Source of the DNA: Pseudomonas profundi
Lineage (GTDB): Bacteria; Pseudomonadota; Gammaproteobacteria; Pseudomonadales; Pseudomonadaceae
Direction of reading: 5' to 3'
Assembly (NCBI RefSeq): GCF_008638305.1
Contig: NZ_VTPZ01000004.1
Location: 220,749 to 284,748, forward strand
Length of the DNA stretch: 64,000 bases
Every line of letters begins with the position of its first letter. The stretch's first letter is position 1. The translations under genes were made by a program, and so were the position numbers. Shown here piece after piece: positions 1 to 8,051 of this stretch. Below the pieces are notes generated by a model. It was given only the letters and a program-made list of their open reading frames with translations, was not told where the DNA came from and did no database searches.

Positions 1-648
1 GGGTACCCACCCGCGTTGCAGAACCCAGCCCATGAACCAGCCGCCGAGCAGACCCAGAACAGTGCCGATCGCGATGGTCTGGAGAAAGGTAACAAACCCG
101 TGCGCGATGCCGGATGCCTGACTTTGCGCCACGATAAATTCGTAAACCACGACCACCAGCAGCGCGCCGATCGGGTCGATAAGGATTCCTTCCCAACGCA
201 GGATATTGGAGATATTAGCGTTGGGGCGCACCGTTCGAAGCATTGGCACTATCACCGTCGGGCCGGTAACCACGGTCAGCGCGCCGAACAGCACGCTCAG
301 TTCCCAGCCAAGACCGAACAGAAAGTGTGCGGCCACCGCCACAATCGCCCAGGTCACGCCGGCACCAATCACCAACAATCGCCGAACCACCATCCGCTGC
401 GTTCTGATTTCGCTCAGATCAAGCGTGAGGCTGCCCTCGAACAGGATCACCGCCACCGCCAGACTGATCAGCGGAAACAGCAGATCGCCGAGCAGTTCGT
501 CTGGAGAGACCAGAGAGGTAAATGGACCAAGCACGATGCCGGCGGCAAGCAGGAACAGGATGGCTGGAAGCTTGACGCGCCAGGCAAACCACTGGCAGCC
601 AAAAGCGATCAAGGCGATAAGCGCGAATGACAGGGTCGCGTTTGTCAA
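1..648 (-). CDS. CPA1-type Na+/H+ antiporter, partial (C-terminus outside window)
   Basis: Reading the minus strand from a TTG at 648 gives 216 residues with no stop before the window edge. An AAGGA ribosome site lies 7 bases upstream of that TTG. The product is a very hydrophobic chain with at least six membrane segments. Residues around 105-150 contain ALTVVTGPTVIVPMLR and then EGILIDPIGALL, which match the ion-binding region (GP..V and the DP.GA signature) of CPA1 sodium/proton antiporters such as NhaP. It would exchange Na+ or K+ for protons across the inner membrane, serving pH and salt homeostasis. The TTG start is the best fit to the ribosome site but is not certain. The C-terminal half and any regulatory TrkA-like domain are not visible. 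Confidence 0.82.
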   Translation of the reverse strand, partial: MTNATLSFALIALIAFGCQWFAWRVKLPAILFLLAAGIVLGPFTSLVSPDELLGDLLFPLISLAVAVILFEGSLTLDLSEIRTQRMVVRRLLVIGAGVTWAIVAVAAHFLFGLGWELSVLFGALTVVTGPTVIVPMLRTVRPNANISNILRWEGILIDPIGALLVVVVYEFIVAQSQASGIAHGFVTFLQTIAIGTVLGLLGGWFMGWVLQRGWVP

Positions 649-801
649 AGGGGTATCCTTGCTGTTGATTATTTGATGCTGCCCCCGAGCGGGCCGGCGT
701 TTCGATAGACCTGTCGAGTGGCGAAGTGCCCAGCAAGTTTCAATCTGATAATCAGTTTTTTGGCGTGGCCGGTCCCGCGGCCGTTATGAGATACACCCGC
801 G

Positions 802-1245
802 CTAGTAGAACCAGCCGGTTCTGAACGAAACGCCAACGACTACAAACAGCACCCCGATAAAGGTGACCGGGATGATGTGCCAGGCCATGGACACCAGCTT
901 TCCTTCATTCAGGTTGGGGATGACCCGCAGTCGCGCATCCAATGCGAACGCGGCGGTCGTTGCCAGCAATAGCAATTTGACGCCGACCAGCCGTCCGGCG
1001 ACATCTCCCGGGTCGATCCAACGAGCCGGATCCGGCACCAGTCGGTAAGCCAGCATCAGCCCGGTAATGATCTGGATGATCAGCGCGGGCAGGCCGATCC
1101 GCTCATACGCCGACTCGAAGCGCATTAGCTCGGCGGGGCTCCGTTCGCGTAATACCCTTGGAAGTATGGTGAACGCCAGGATCAGATGCCCGCCGGTCCA
1201 GACTGTTGCGCCAAGAATATGCAGAAGTATCAGAATGCCGTACAT
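802..1245 (-). CDS. CopD-like integral membrane protein
   Basis: A product of 147 residues with four predicted membrane segments. It opens with MYGILILLHILGATVWTGGH, and the early LLHILGA.VW.GGH pattern with its two histidines is typical of the CopD / copper-resistance D domain. Members are linked to copper handling or act as haem-binding membrane proteins, but the substrate cannot be deduced here. An open frame extends 13 codons further upstream, to 1284. I prefer the ATG at 1245 because the hydrophobic segment starts there directly and the extra residues are polar and unlike the family. No copper genes are adjacent, so this looks like a stand-alone gene. Confidence 0.7.
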   Translation of the reverse strand: MYGILILLHILGATVWTGGHLILAFTILPRVLRERSPAELMRFESAYERIGLPALIIQIITGLMLAYRLVPDPARWIDPGDVAGRLVGVKLLLLATTAAFALDARLRVIPNLNEGKLVSMAWHIIPVTFIGVLFVVVGVSFRTGWFY

Positions 1246-1468
1246 GTCATCAGAATCCAGGTTGATGTCGTTTGAGGCGCACAACGTGCATTATCCGGCG
1301 CTTCCGGGGCTGGGCTTGCACGGGCGCGTGTGAGCACTACAGGTAACTCGTCGGGCAAGCGGTCTACTTCGCGGGTTCCAGCTAGTGATATCCATATCCT
1401 GATCTAGAGTGGTGGTTAGGGAACAGACCCTGATGCAGTCCTCATAGAAGATATCGGATGTCTTGATC

Positions 1469-2128
1469 ATGATGGCCAACAATAACAATATCCAAAGCAT
1501 TGTGCCGAAAGTGAATGCCTCGCGGTTGATCCTGATCTCCTCCGGCGCGCTGCTTGGTAATACCATCAAGCACTACCTGCAGGGCGAGGGGTATTGCACG
1601 CTGGTTCAGCAACCCGAGCAGGTCCGGCGATGTCGATGTGACCTGGTGTTGCTGGATGCCGGTAGCTATTCCCGCGAGCGATGCCTTGCGGTCTTTCCGC
1701 TGGTAGACGCGACGCCTGTTGCACTCATCAATACGCATGAAACGCTGGCCAGCGACCTGCTCAAGCTACATCCGCACATCCGGGGCGTGTTTTACCCCGG
1801 CAGCAATCGTGAACAGATCCTCAGGGGCACGCAGGCGATCCTCGGCGGTGGTGACTGGCTGCCCCGAAACCTGATGCAGCAATTGGTCGATTGCTACCGA
1901 CAGCTGAATCACTCTTCGACAGCAATCGCTTCGCTCAGTGCACGCGAGATTCAGGTACTGGCCCTGGCCGGGCGTGGACTATCCAACGCGGATATCGCCG
2001 ACCAGGTAAACCTCAGCGTCCATACGATCAAGAGTCATATCCACCACGCATTGCAAAAGCTGGATGCCAGTAATCGTGCGCAGGGCGCAGCGCTGGTGCT
2101 GGGGCATATCGAAGGTGGCTCCCGATGA
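1469..2128 (+). CDS. csgD: CsgD-like LuxR-family regulator of curli genes
   Basis: A transcription regulator of 219 residues. The first about 140 residues form a divergent receiver-like domain (ILISSGALLGN..., DLVLLDAG). Residues about 154-208 are a LuxR/GerE helix-turn-helix with the sequence LSAREIQVLALAGRGLSN and the typical HTIKSH recognition helix. It heads a tightly packed series with csgE (ATGA overlap), csgF and csgG, which supports a role as the curli master activator. The receiver-like part seems to lack the usual acidic pocket, as in known CsgD proteins. Three in-frame starts lie close together: TTG 1463, ATG 1469 and ATG 1472. I chose the first ATG. Unlike in E. coli, csgD and csgEFG appear to be one unit here with csgBA downstream on the same strand. 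Confidence 0.88.
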   Translation: MMANNNNIQSIVPKVNASRLILISSGALLGNTIKHYLQGEGYCTLVQQPEQVRRCRCDLVLLDAGSYSRERCLAVFPLVDATPVALINTHETLASDLLKLHPHIRGVFYPGSNREQILRGTQAILGGGDWLPRNLMQQLVDCYRQLNHSSTAIASLSAREIQVLALAGRGLSNADIADQVNLSVHTIKSHIHHALQKLDASNRAQGAALVLGHIEGGSR

Positions 2129-2508
2129 AAGCACTGACCCTGGTATTGGCCCTGTGTTGCGCCTTGTCTGCGCATGCCGATGAGGCGGAGCTGAGTGGCT
2201 TCATCATTGACCACACGATTTCGCGTACCGGCCAGGAGTTCTACCGGTACTTTTCCGAGCGGATCACTGATATCGGCGATCCTGATTTCAATCTGGTGGT
2301 GAAAGAGCGTCCGTCCGCCCGGTGGGGCGTCCTCATCTGGGTAGAGCAGGACGGGACATTGCTGTACCGACAGTTCATGCAACCGAGCCTGTCGGACGTC
2401 CGCGACACAGCTTACGCCGCAGCCGACTTTGTCGTTGATTCGATCAACCGCAGAAAGATCGAAGCCATGTTTACCGATCCTATCGATCTCGCCGAGGACG
2501 AACTATGA
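2125..2508 (+). CDS. csgE: Curli specificity/capping factor CsgE
   Basis: A secreted protein of 127 residues with a clear signal peptide (MKALTLVLALCCALSAHA, cleavage near residue 18). The mature part (ELSGFIIDHTISRTGQEFY, then FNLVVKERPSARWG) matches CsgE. That periplasmic adaptor caps the CsgG pore and selects curlin subunits for export. The start overlaps the csgD stop as ATGA, so the two genes are probably translationally coupled. Length is normal for the family (about 129 in E. coli). The assignment is firm because csgF and csgG follow immediately. Confidence 0.95.
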   Translation: MKALTLVLALCCALSAHADEAELSGFIIDHTISRTGQEFYRYFSERITDIGDPDFNLVVKERPSARWGVLIWVEQDGTLLYRQFMQPSLSDVRDTAYAAADFVVDSINRRKIEAMFTDPIDLAEDEL

Positions 2509-2930
2509 AGAGCTCACGTTCCATTGTCAGCATGACCCTGGCATGCACGCTGGGAATCGCTGTCCCCACCGGGGCAAGCGCCACCGAGCTGGTTTACACA
2601 CCGGTTAATCCGTCGTTCGGCGGGAGCCCGTTGAACGGCGCCTGGCTGCTCGGCAGAGCCCAGGCGCAGAACGATTACAAGGATCCGGATGCCCTGGACC
2701 GATCGTCGCTGGGCGGCGGCTCGGCGCTGGAACGTTTTACCAACCAACTGGAGGGTCGCTTGCTGTCCCAGTTGCTGGCAGACGTTAACGACGGCAATGC
2801 CGGTTCGCTGACCACGGACGACTTCATCGTCAATATCATCAATGACTCCGGCAACCTGAATATTCACATTACCGATCTGCTGACCGGGGAAGTGTCCGAA
2901 ATCGAAGTGAACGGCTACGGCGCAAACTGA
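2505..2930 (+). CDS. csgF: Curli assembly/transport component CsgF
   Basis: A protein of 141 residues with an N-terminal signal peptide ending near ASATE. The mature start (ELVYTPVNPSFGG.PLNG) is the conserved CsgF N-terminus, which inserts into the CsgG pore. CsgF sits at the cell surface, forms a second constriction in the pore and positions the CsgB nucleator. The start overlaps the csgE stop as ATGA, so csgE and csgF are coupled. Length agrees with E. coli CsgF (about 138). The C-terminal NIHITDLLTGEVSEIEV stretch is also characteristic. Confidence 0.96.
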   Translation: MKSSRSIVSMTLACTLGIAVPTGASATELVYTPVNPSFGGSPLNGAWLLGRAQAQNDYKDPDALDRSSLGGGSALERFTNQLEGRLLSQLLADVNDGNAGSLTTDDFIVNIINDSGNLNIHITDLLTGEVSEIEVNGYGAN

Positions 2931-2949
2931 CCTCGGGAGCATCACAGGG

Positions 2950-3786
2950 ATGAAACACCTACTTCCTTTATATGTGATCCTGGTTTTGCTCCAGGGCTGT
3001 TCACTGCGAGAACCCATGCCTGCCGAACCGCAGGAACCCACACTGACCCCGCGCGCCTCCACCTATCAGGATCTGCTGGATCTGCCCAAGCCGCGCGGCC
3101 GGCTGGTGGCTGCGGTCTATGGCTTTCGCGATCAGACCGGTCAATACAAACCCAACCCGGCCAGCTCCTTCTCCACCGCCGTGACCCAGGGTGCGGCCAG
3201 CATGCTGGTTGATGCAATGCAGGCCAGCGGGTGGTTCGTGGTGCTGGAACGTGAGGGACTGCAGAACGTGCTCAACGAGCGCAAGATCATCCGTGCTTCC
3301 CAGGCCCAGCCTGATGTGCCGGCCAATATCGCCAGCGGCTTGCCCTCGTTGCTGGCGGCCAATCTGTTGATGGAAGGCGCGATTGTCGCCTACGAGACCA
3401 ATGTGCGCAGTGGCGGCCTCGGGGCGCGCTATCTGGGTATTGGCGTCTCGCAGGAATATCGGGTAGATCAGGTCACGGTCAATCTCAGGGCGGTGGATGT
3501 GCGCAGCGGCCAGGTGTTGTCGAATGTGATGACCACCAAGACCATCTATTCGGTCGGTCGCAGCGCCAACGTATACAAGTTCATCGAGTTCAAGGAGTTG
3601 CTCGAAGCCGAAGCCGGTTACACCACCAACGAGCCGGCGCAGTTATGCGTGCTGTCGGCGATTGAGGCGGCGGTTGCACATTTGATCAACCAGGGCATCG
3701 AGCGCCGGCTGTGGCAGACGGCGGTGGCTGACCGAGGGGCAGTCCCAGCGAGCTCAGGCGTAACAGGGAGCGCAAGCCCCCAGTGA
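2950..3786 (+). CDS. csgG: Curli secretion channel lipoprotein CsgG
   Basis: An outer-membrane lipoprotein of 278 residues. A lipobox (LLQGC) puts the lipidated cysteine at residue 17. The body (RGRLVAAVYGFRDQTGQYK, then GWFVVLEREGLQNVLNERK, then YRVDQVTVNLRAVDVRSG) matches CsgG, which forms a nonameric beta-barrel pore that exports curlin subunits. It follows csgF by 19 bases. The C-terminus is a little longer than in E. coli, ending in a Ser/Gly/Ala-rich tail of about 20 residues. Together with CsgE and CsgF this makes a complete curli secretion machine. Confidence 0.97.
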   Translation: MKHLLPLYVILVLLQGCSLREPMPAEPQEPTLTPRASTYQDLLDLPKPRGRLVAAVYGFRDQTGQYKPNPASSFSTAVTQGAASMLVDAMQASGWFVVLEREGLQNVLNERKIIRASQAQPDVPANIASGLPSLLAANLLMEGAIVAYETNVRSGGLGARYLGIGVSQEYRVDQVTVNLRAVDVRSGQVLSNVMTTKTIYSVGRSANVYKFIEFKELLEAEAGYTTNEPAQLCVLSAIEAAVAHLINQGIERRLWQTAVADRGAVPASSGVTGSASPQ

Positions 3787-3868
3787 ATATTCAACCGTTC
3801 GATGGATGTGCAGGGCGGCTGGCGGGCGCAGGATAGACGCTCTAATCACGTTTCCGAGCATATAGAAC

Positions 3869-4342
3869 ATGACTTCGATGAAACGGAACATAGCGTTGGC
3901 TTTCGCTGCGTTATTGGCCGGTTTTGGCAGCGCTGGCCTCGTGCTGGCGGATCCAGGCCAGGGTTCTCCTGACCTGGCTCCGGCGGAAATCACACTGGGG
4001 CCGGCGCCCACCCGGCTTGTGGACGCAGCTGCTCTGGCCGCAGCGCAGAACCGCATCGCCGCTGTTCAACAAGCTGGTGAAGGTCTTACCGCTCACATCC
4101 GTCAGGATGGCGCAGCGCTGGAGGCGCGCATTCTGCAGACCGGTTTTGATCACACGGCGAGCATTACTCAGCAGGGCTCCAGTAGCGAGGCGCTGATTAT
4201 CCAGTCCGGCTCACGCCACCAGGCAGATATCACCCAGTTCGGCGCGGCTAACCTCGCGCTGATTGAACAGGCAGGCTCGGACAAGCGCAGCAGTATTGTT
4301 CAGCATGGCCAAAGCACTACCGTTCTGGTGCATCAGTACTGA
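3869..4342 (+). CDS. csgB: Curlin minor subunit / nucleator CsgB-like
   Basis: A protein of 157 residues with a signal peptide (about residues 1-28, ending GLVLA). A proline-rich linker follows, and from about residue 60 there are curlin repeats of the form xAxIxQxGxxxxA, for example ASITQQG and ADITQFGAANLALIEQAG. About nine strand-turn units are visible. Placement between csgG and the long csgA, and the smaller size, suggest the nucleator CsgB. The in-frame C-terminus is VLVHQY, which resembles the natural HQY end of E. coli CsgA. Immediately downstream, however, another frame carries one more curlin repeat (separate entry), so the original gene may have been longer. An internal ATG at 3878 (MKRNIALAF) is an equally plausible start. 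Confidence 0.85.
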   Translation: MTSMKRNIALAFAALLAGFGSAGLVLADPGQGSPDLAPAEITLGPAPTRLVDAAALAAAQNRIAAVQQAGEGLTAHIRQDGAALEARILQTGFDHTASITQQGSSSEALIIQSGSRHQADITQFGAANLALIEQAGSDKRSSIVQHGQSTTVLVHQY

Positions 4343-4427
4343 AGCAGTCCACAAGGATTTGTCTGCGAAAGTGGCGACCGTTACGCAACTGGGCGTTGCC
4401 AATTTCGCGACCATTACCCAGCAGTAA
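4343..4427 (+). pseudogene. Orphan curlin repeat tail out of frame with csgB
   Basis: Just after the csgB stop, the frame whose codons end at the TAA at 4425-4427 reads VATVTQLGVANFATITQQ. This is nearly the same as the last residues of the downstream csgA (ITQLGAANLATISQ). It is shifted by one base relative to csgB and has no start codon or ribosome site of its own. It therefore looks like the lost C-terminal repeat of csgB after a frameshift, or the 3' remnant of a deleted extra curlin gene. A sequencing error cannot be excluded from the sequence alone. Confidence 0.75.
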
Positions 4428-4509
4428 GTTGAAAGCGCCGTTCAGGCAGAGAGTCGAGCGAGCAGTAGAAAGTAATCCTAACCAGGTTGAACGTACTCGG
4501 GAGAATTCT

Positions 4510-5550
4510 ATGTACAGGTTATCAGGCGTTGTCGCTGCCGGGCTGATGCTGGCTGTTTCGCAGGTCTATGCCGACAACAATCAGGCGACTATCTATCAGG
4601 ATGGTACCAATCACAACGGCACGATCGCGCAGGATGGCGATGCCAACGAAGCAGAGCTCCAGCAGCGGGGGTTCATTAACGCTGTCGGGACGATTAGGCA
4701 GACTGGTTCTCAAAACATCGCTACTACCGACATCTATGGGGACAGCCTTGCCGAGACCGTTCAGGAGGGCAGGGGTAACCAGGCATTGATCAGGCACGAG
4801 GGTGACCTGTTCAACACCACCGTTACCCAGGTAGGCGATCTGAATACCGCGAACGTGGTGCAGAGTTATCGGACCAGCACCGTTGAAGTGGCCCAGACAG
4901 GTGAAGGTCACTTCGCCGATATTTACCAGGAGGGCAGGGCCCACTACGCATCCACCCGGCAGGATGGTATGAACAACAGCGTCACTATTGATCAGGGCGA
5001 GTATTACGCTGGCAAATGGGCTTTGGTGGACCAGTCGGGCAACGACCACGTCGCCGCGGTATATCAGACCAGTGGCGGAGAGAACAGCACCACCATCATG
5101 CAGCTTGGCTCATCGCACAACGCAGAGGTACACCAGGAGATCTACGGAATACTGGATGGTGACAATGTCGCTATGGTCAATCAGGCGGGGCTGGATCACA
5201 CCGCCTGGGTGAGCCAGGAACGTGCCAACAATACTGCCGAAATTGATCAGCTGGGCGAGGGACACAACGCAAGCATCACCCAGCAGGGCGAATTTAATAC
5301 CTCGACGATGACTCAGCAGGGCATGTTTAACACTGCCGTCAGCTCTCAGTTCGGCGACGACAATAGCGTGGTCATAGGGCAGAACGGCGAGCGGAATCTC
5401 GCTGAGATCTCCCAGATAGGTGCAGGCCTCGAAGCGACTATCAACCAGACCGGAACGGACCATCAGGCCTTCATAACGCAGGGATTGTCCGGCAACCAGG
5501 CGACCATCACCCAGCTGGGCGCGGCCAATTTGGCCACCATTAGTCAGTAA
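4510..5550 (+). CDS. csgA: Major curlin subunit CsgA-like, long repeat form
   Basis: A secreted protein of 346 residues. The start is the ATG at 4510, preceded by a GGGAG ribosome site and followed at once by a signal peptide (MYRLSGVVAAGLMLAVSQVYA). The mature part is almost entirely curlin repeats of about 11 residues, such as ATIYQDGTNHNG, SITQQGEFNTS and EISQIGAGLEA. I count about 28 strand-turn units, equal to roughly 14 E. coli-type full repeats against 5 in E. coli CsgA. It should be the main amyloid fibre subunit, secreted through CsgG. Spacing between repeats is irregular in the middle (insertions near YYAGKW and YGILDGD), a sign of repeat gain and loss. Confidence 0.9.
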   Translation: MYRLSGVVAAGLMLAVSQVYADNNQATIYQDGTNHNGTIAQDGDANEAELQQRGFINAVGTIRQTGSQNIATTDIYGDSLAETVQEGRGNQALIRHEGDLFNTTVTQVGDLNTANVVQSYRTSTVEVAQTGEGHFADIYQEGRAHYASTRQDGMNNSVTIDQGEYYAGKWALVDQSGNDHVAAVYQTSGGENSTTIMQLGSSHNAEVHQEIYGILDGDNVAMVNQAGLDHTAWVSQERANNTAEIDQLGEGHNASITQQGEFNTSTMTQQGMFNTAVSSQFGDDNSVVIGQNGERNLAEISQIGAGLEATINQTGTDHQAFITQGLSGNQATITQLGAANLATISQ

Positions 5551-5566
5551 GTGATAAATCAGTGAA

Positions 5567-5599
5567 AACCGGCTTCGGGATAGCCGTACGAGGCCGGTT
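5567..5599. terminator. Terminator-like hairpin between convergent csgA and CBS gene
   Basis: AACCGGC at 5567-5573 can pair with GCCGGTT at 5593-5599 around a loop of about 19 bases. It lies between two genes that converge, and it overlaps the last bases of the CBS gene. There is no strong T-run on either side, so it is only a candidate. Confidence 0.4.
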
Positions 5600-5987
5600 A
5601 CTCAATGTCCTCGAGCAAGGCGGACATGATGTCGTCCATGGCCACAAAACCGAGCAGCTGATTGTCGTCCAGGACCAGGACGCGCTTGACCCGGTGCTGG
5701 GTCATCAAGCTGGCCACATGTTTGACGGAAAGACTTTTGCCCACCGAAAGAGCCGGCTTGGCGCAGACGTCATAGACGTTCAGCAGGTCGATATCGCCGC
5801 CCTCCGCAATCACCGTCTTGAGGATATTGGTGTAGGTAATCAGCCCCCAGGCATCGTGCGGACTCTGTTGATCCACCACCAGAGACTTGAGGTTGTGCCG
5901 CTTCATCAGGCTTAACGCTTCGCGAAGTTTGGCGAAGGGCGATACGGTGACAACGTCGGTCACCATCACATCTTTGACCAGTAGCAT
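5598..5987 (-). CDS. Two-CBS-domain protein
   Basis: A soluble protein of 129 residues made of a pair of CBS domains. The first covers about residues 6-65 (VKDVMVTDVVTVSP...WGLITYTNIL), the second about 75-129 (ALSVGKSLSVKHVASLM, RVLVLDDNQLLGFVAMDDI). Paired CBS domains bind adenine nucleotides and usually gate a transporter or enzyme. It is the last gene of a minus-strand operon after the PII-like gene. Its GGAG ribosome site overlaps the last codons of that gene. The context suggests it senses a nucleotide for the DUF1538 membrane protein; that link is inference. Confidence 0.88.
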   Translation of the reverse strand: MLLVKDVMVTDVVTVSPFAKLREALSLMKRHNLKSLVVDQQSPHDAWGLITYTNILKTVIAEGGDIDLLNVYDVCAKPALSVGKSLSVKHVASLMTQHRVKRVLVLDDNQLLGFVAMDDIMSALLEDIE

Positions 5988-5993
5988 GCCTGC

Positions 5994-6350
5994 TCACTCC
6001 AAATCGGATTCTTTGAGATGTTGCTCGAATTTTTCGAACTGGGACAGATCAATGCCACCGAGATGGTCCAGCGGCACAGTGAACACCAGGCCTTGCGAGT
6101 CGTCCTGGCTGGGCATCAGGATTTTCTGGATCGCCTTGAGCACCTCCAGCGACAAGCCCTTCTCCAGCACCATCAGCAGAACGCTCTGACTGCCATCGTA
6201 GGTCAGTCCGAAAAAGGTCTTACGCGTGTTGTTGCTGATGCCCCGGGCAGACATGACGGTAATCCCGCCGGCGCCCAGCTCCCGTGCGCAGTCAATGCAC
6301 TGCTGCTCCAGGTCTTCGGGAGCAATGGTGATGAGTGCAGAGAATTTCAT
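5994..6350 (-). CDS. PII-like nucleotide/metabolite sensor protein
   Basis: A protein of 118 residues with the ferredoxin-like pattern of the P-II superfamily. It has an initial strand KFSALITIAPEDLE, an amphipathic helix with QQCIDCARELGAGGITVMSARG, and a later LEVLKAIQKILMPS helix. The GAGGITVMSARG segment replaces the standard GlnB T-loop region, and the usual uridylylated Tyr motif is not evident, so this is a PII-like protein and not GlnB/GlnK. Its start overlaps the stop of the DUF1538 gene (ATGA), so the two are coupled. PII-like proteins often sit beside a membrane transporter whose activity they regulate, which fits this layout. Confidence 0.8.
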   Translation of the reverse strand: MKFSALITIAPEDLEQQCIDCARELGAGGITVMSARGISNNTRKTFFGLTYDGSQSVLLMVLEKGLSLEVLKAIQKILMPSQDDSQGLVFTVPLDHLGGIDLSQFEKFEQHLKESDLE

Positions 6351-7843
6351 CGGTCAACCTCTTTGGCAGTATGACGGTCAGAGACCCATTGGCTGATGAT
6401 GGCGTAGGACATCACCGTAACGATAGGGAAAATGGAGGCGAACGCAATGAGGCCGAAGCCATCCATCAGTACGTTACGGCCTTCGATATGGGTGGCCAGG
6501 CCGATACCCAGCGCTGTAACAAGGGGAACGGTGACCTCGGAGGTGGTGACGCCGCCGAGGTCGTAGGCGAGCGCAACGATATAGCGGGGTGCCAGGGCTG
6601 TCAGGATGATCACCAGCGTATAGCCGCCGATGATGTAGTAGTGCATGGAGCCGCCGACAATGATCCGATGGACGCCGATGGTTATGCCCACGGCGACCCC
6701 GACCGCCACCAGTATGCGGATGGCATTGCCATTGATCTGGCTGGACGCGGCTTCTTCCGCCTGTTTGCCGATCGCAATCAGCGCCGGCTCCGCCATGGTA
6801 GTGGCAAAGCCGATCATGAACGCAAACAGGTAGACATAGACGAAGCCATCCAGCCCGATCAACTGCTCCGCCATGGAGGTGCCGATCGGGAAGAGCCCCA
6901 TCTTCAGGCCCACGACAAAGGCATACAGGCCGAGGATTACCAGCAAGAAGCCGAACAGGATCCTGGCCGGGTTGGCCAGCGCCTTGCGCAACACCACATA
7001 CTGGAAAAACACAATGGTCAGGATGATTGGTAGCACGTCACGTAACATACCGCCCAGGTCCAGCAGCATTTTCAATGGGCCGGAAAGCGCGACCTTGTCA
7101 GCGGCGATTACGGGCACCACATCGGCCGCAGCCTGTGCGCTGCTGAATACGTAAATGCCGTACAGCTGCACAGTGATCATTGGCACCATCACAGCCAGAG
7201 CCACCAGCCCGAAACCATCCATCAGCGGATTGCGCCCGCGAATTGACGCAGCAAGCCCGATACCCAGGGCGGCGATCAAAGGCACCGTGACGATGTTGGT
7301 GGTAACGCCGCCGGAGTCATAGGCGAGCCCGACAATTTCCGGCGGAGCGAACCAGGTGACCGCGACGACGGTGACATAGCCGGCAATCATGAACCAGTGC
7401 AGGGGATAGCCGAACAGGGTGCGGAATACGCCCAGTGCGATCACCAGGCCAACCGAGACCGCCACCAGTAGCCTGAGCGTTAGCGCGTCAATCCGGCCCT
7501 CGCTGATTTCCTGAGCCTGCTGGGCCACGGCAATCAATGCAGGCTCTGCAACCACGGCCGAGAATCCGATAGCGAACCCGAACGCAAGCAGTATGGGGAC
7601 AGACCCTTTGCGGGCGAACTGATTGGAGAGGCTTTTGCCGACCGGAAAAATACTCAGCTCCAGCCCCTGAAGAAACAGCGCGACACCCACCGCCACGATA
7701 CCGAGGCCGATCACCATGCTCAGGGTGTTATCCGGCAACTGCTGCAGAATGGCCAGCTGGAAGAATGCCACCACCACAACGATGGGCAGCAGATTCTTGA
7801 AGGCATGCAGGAGCGCGTGGGAAAACGCTTTAAGGTAGACCAC
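6347..7843 (-). CDS. DUF1538 family membrane transport protein, duplicated halves
   Basis: A polytopic membrane protein of about 498 residues. The GTG start at 7843 is chosen because AAGGA lies just upstream and because an open frame continuing to 7999 encodes Arg/Cys-rich sequence unlike a membrane protein. The two halves repeat each other: AEPALIAVAQQA (about 99-110) against AEPALIAIGKQA (about 350-361), and LAYDSGGVTTNIVTVPL (about 172-188) against LAYDLGGVTTSEVTVPL (about 424-440). The inverted or parallel repeat and the conserved acidic residues inside membrane segments suggest a channel or secondary transporter. The substrate is unknown. It heads an operon with the PII-like and CBS genes. 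Confidence 0.85.
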   Translation of the reverse strand: MVYLKAFSHALLHAFKNLLPIVVVVAFFQLAILQQLPDNTLSMVIGLGIVAVGVALFLQGLELSIFPVGKSLSNQFARKGSVPILLAFGFAIGFSAVVAEPALIAVAQQAQEISEGRIDALTLRLLVAVSVGLVIALGVFRTLFGYPLHWFMIAGYVTVVAVTWFAPPEIVGLAYDSGGVTTNIVTVPLIAALGIGLAASIRGRNPLMDGFGLVALAVMVPMITVQLYGIYVFSSAQAAADVVPVIAADKVALSGPLKMLLDLGGMLRDVLPIILTIVFFQYVVLRKALANPARILFGFLLVILGLYAFVVGLKMGLFPIGTSMAEQLIGLDGFVYVYLFAFMIGFATTMAEPALIAIGKQAEEAASSQINGNAIRILVAVGVAVGITIGVHRIIVGGSMHYYIIGGYTLVIILTALAPRYIVALAYDLGGVTTSEVTVPLVTALGIGLATHIEGRNVLMDGFGLIAFASIFPIVTVMSYAIISQWVSDRHTAKEVDR

Positions 7844-8051
7844 TCTGTCCTTAACTTTTCTGGTGGGGAAGGCATCGATTCTGACGCAAACCCCGAGCTG
7901 CCAGCAAGGCGGGCAGCGCCGCGTACCGAATCCCTTCTGCGTACAAAGGCGGCGGCCGGCCGGTCGGTGTTGCCTGGCTGTTTCCAAACAGCATCGCAAC
8001 TGCCACCATTACAGCTGACGACTGTCGAGACAACAATTCCCGGAGCCTCTC

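Noticed and set aside
4510-5550. Repetitive DNA that might be a CRISPR array
   Set aside because: The repeats are in coding frame, degenerate at DNA level and encode curlin units; no constant repeat and spacer pattern.
6335-7033. Plus-strand open frame opposite the DUF1538 gene
   Set aside because: His/Asp/Gln-rich translation typical of the antisense of membrane protein codons.
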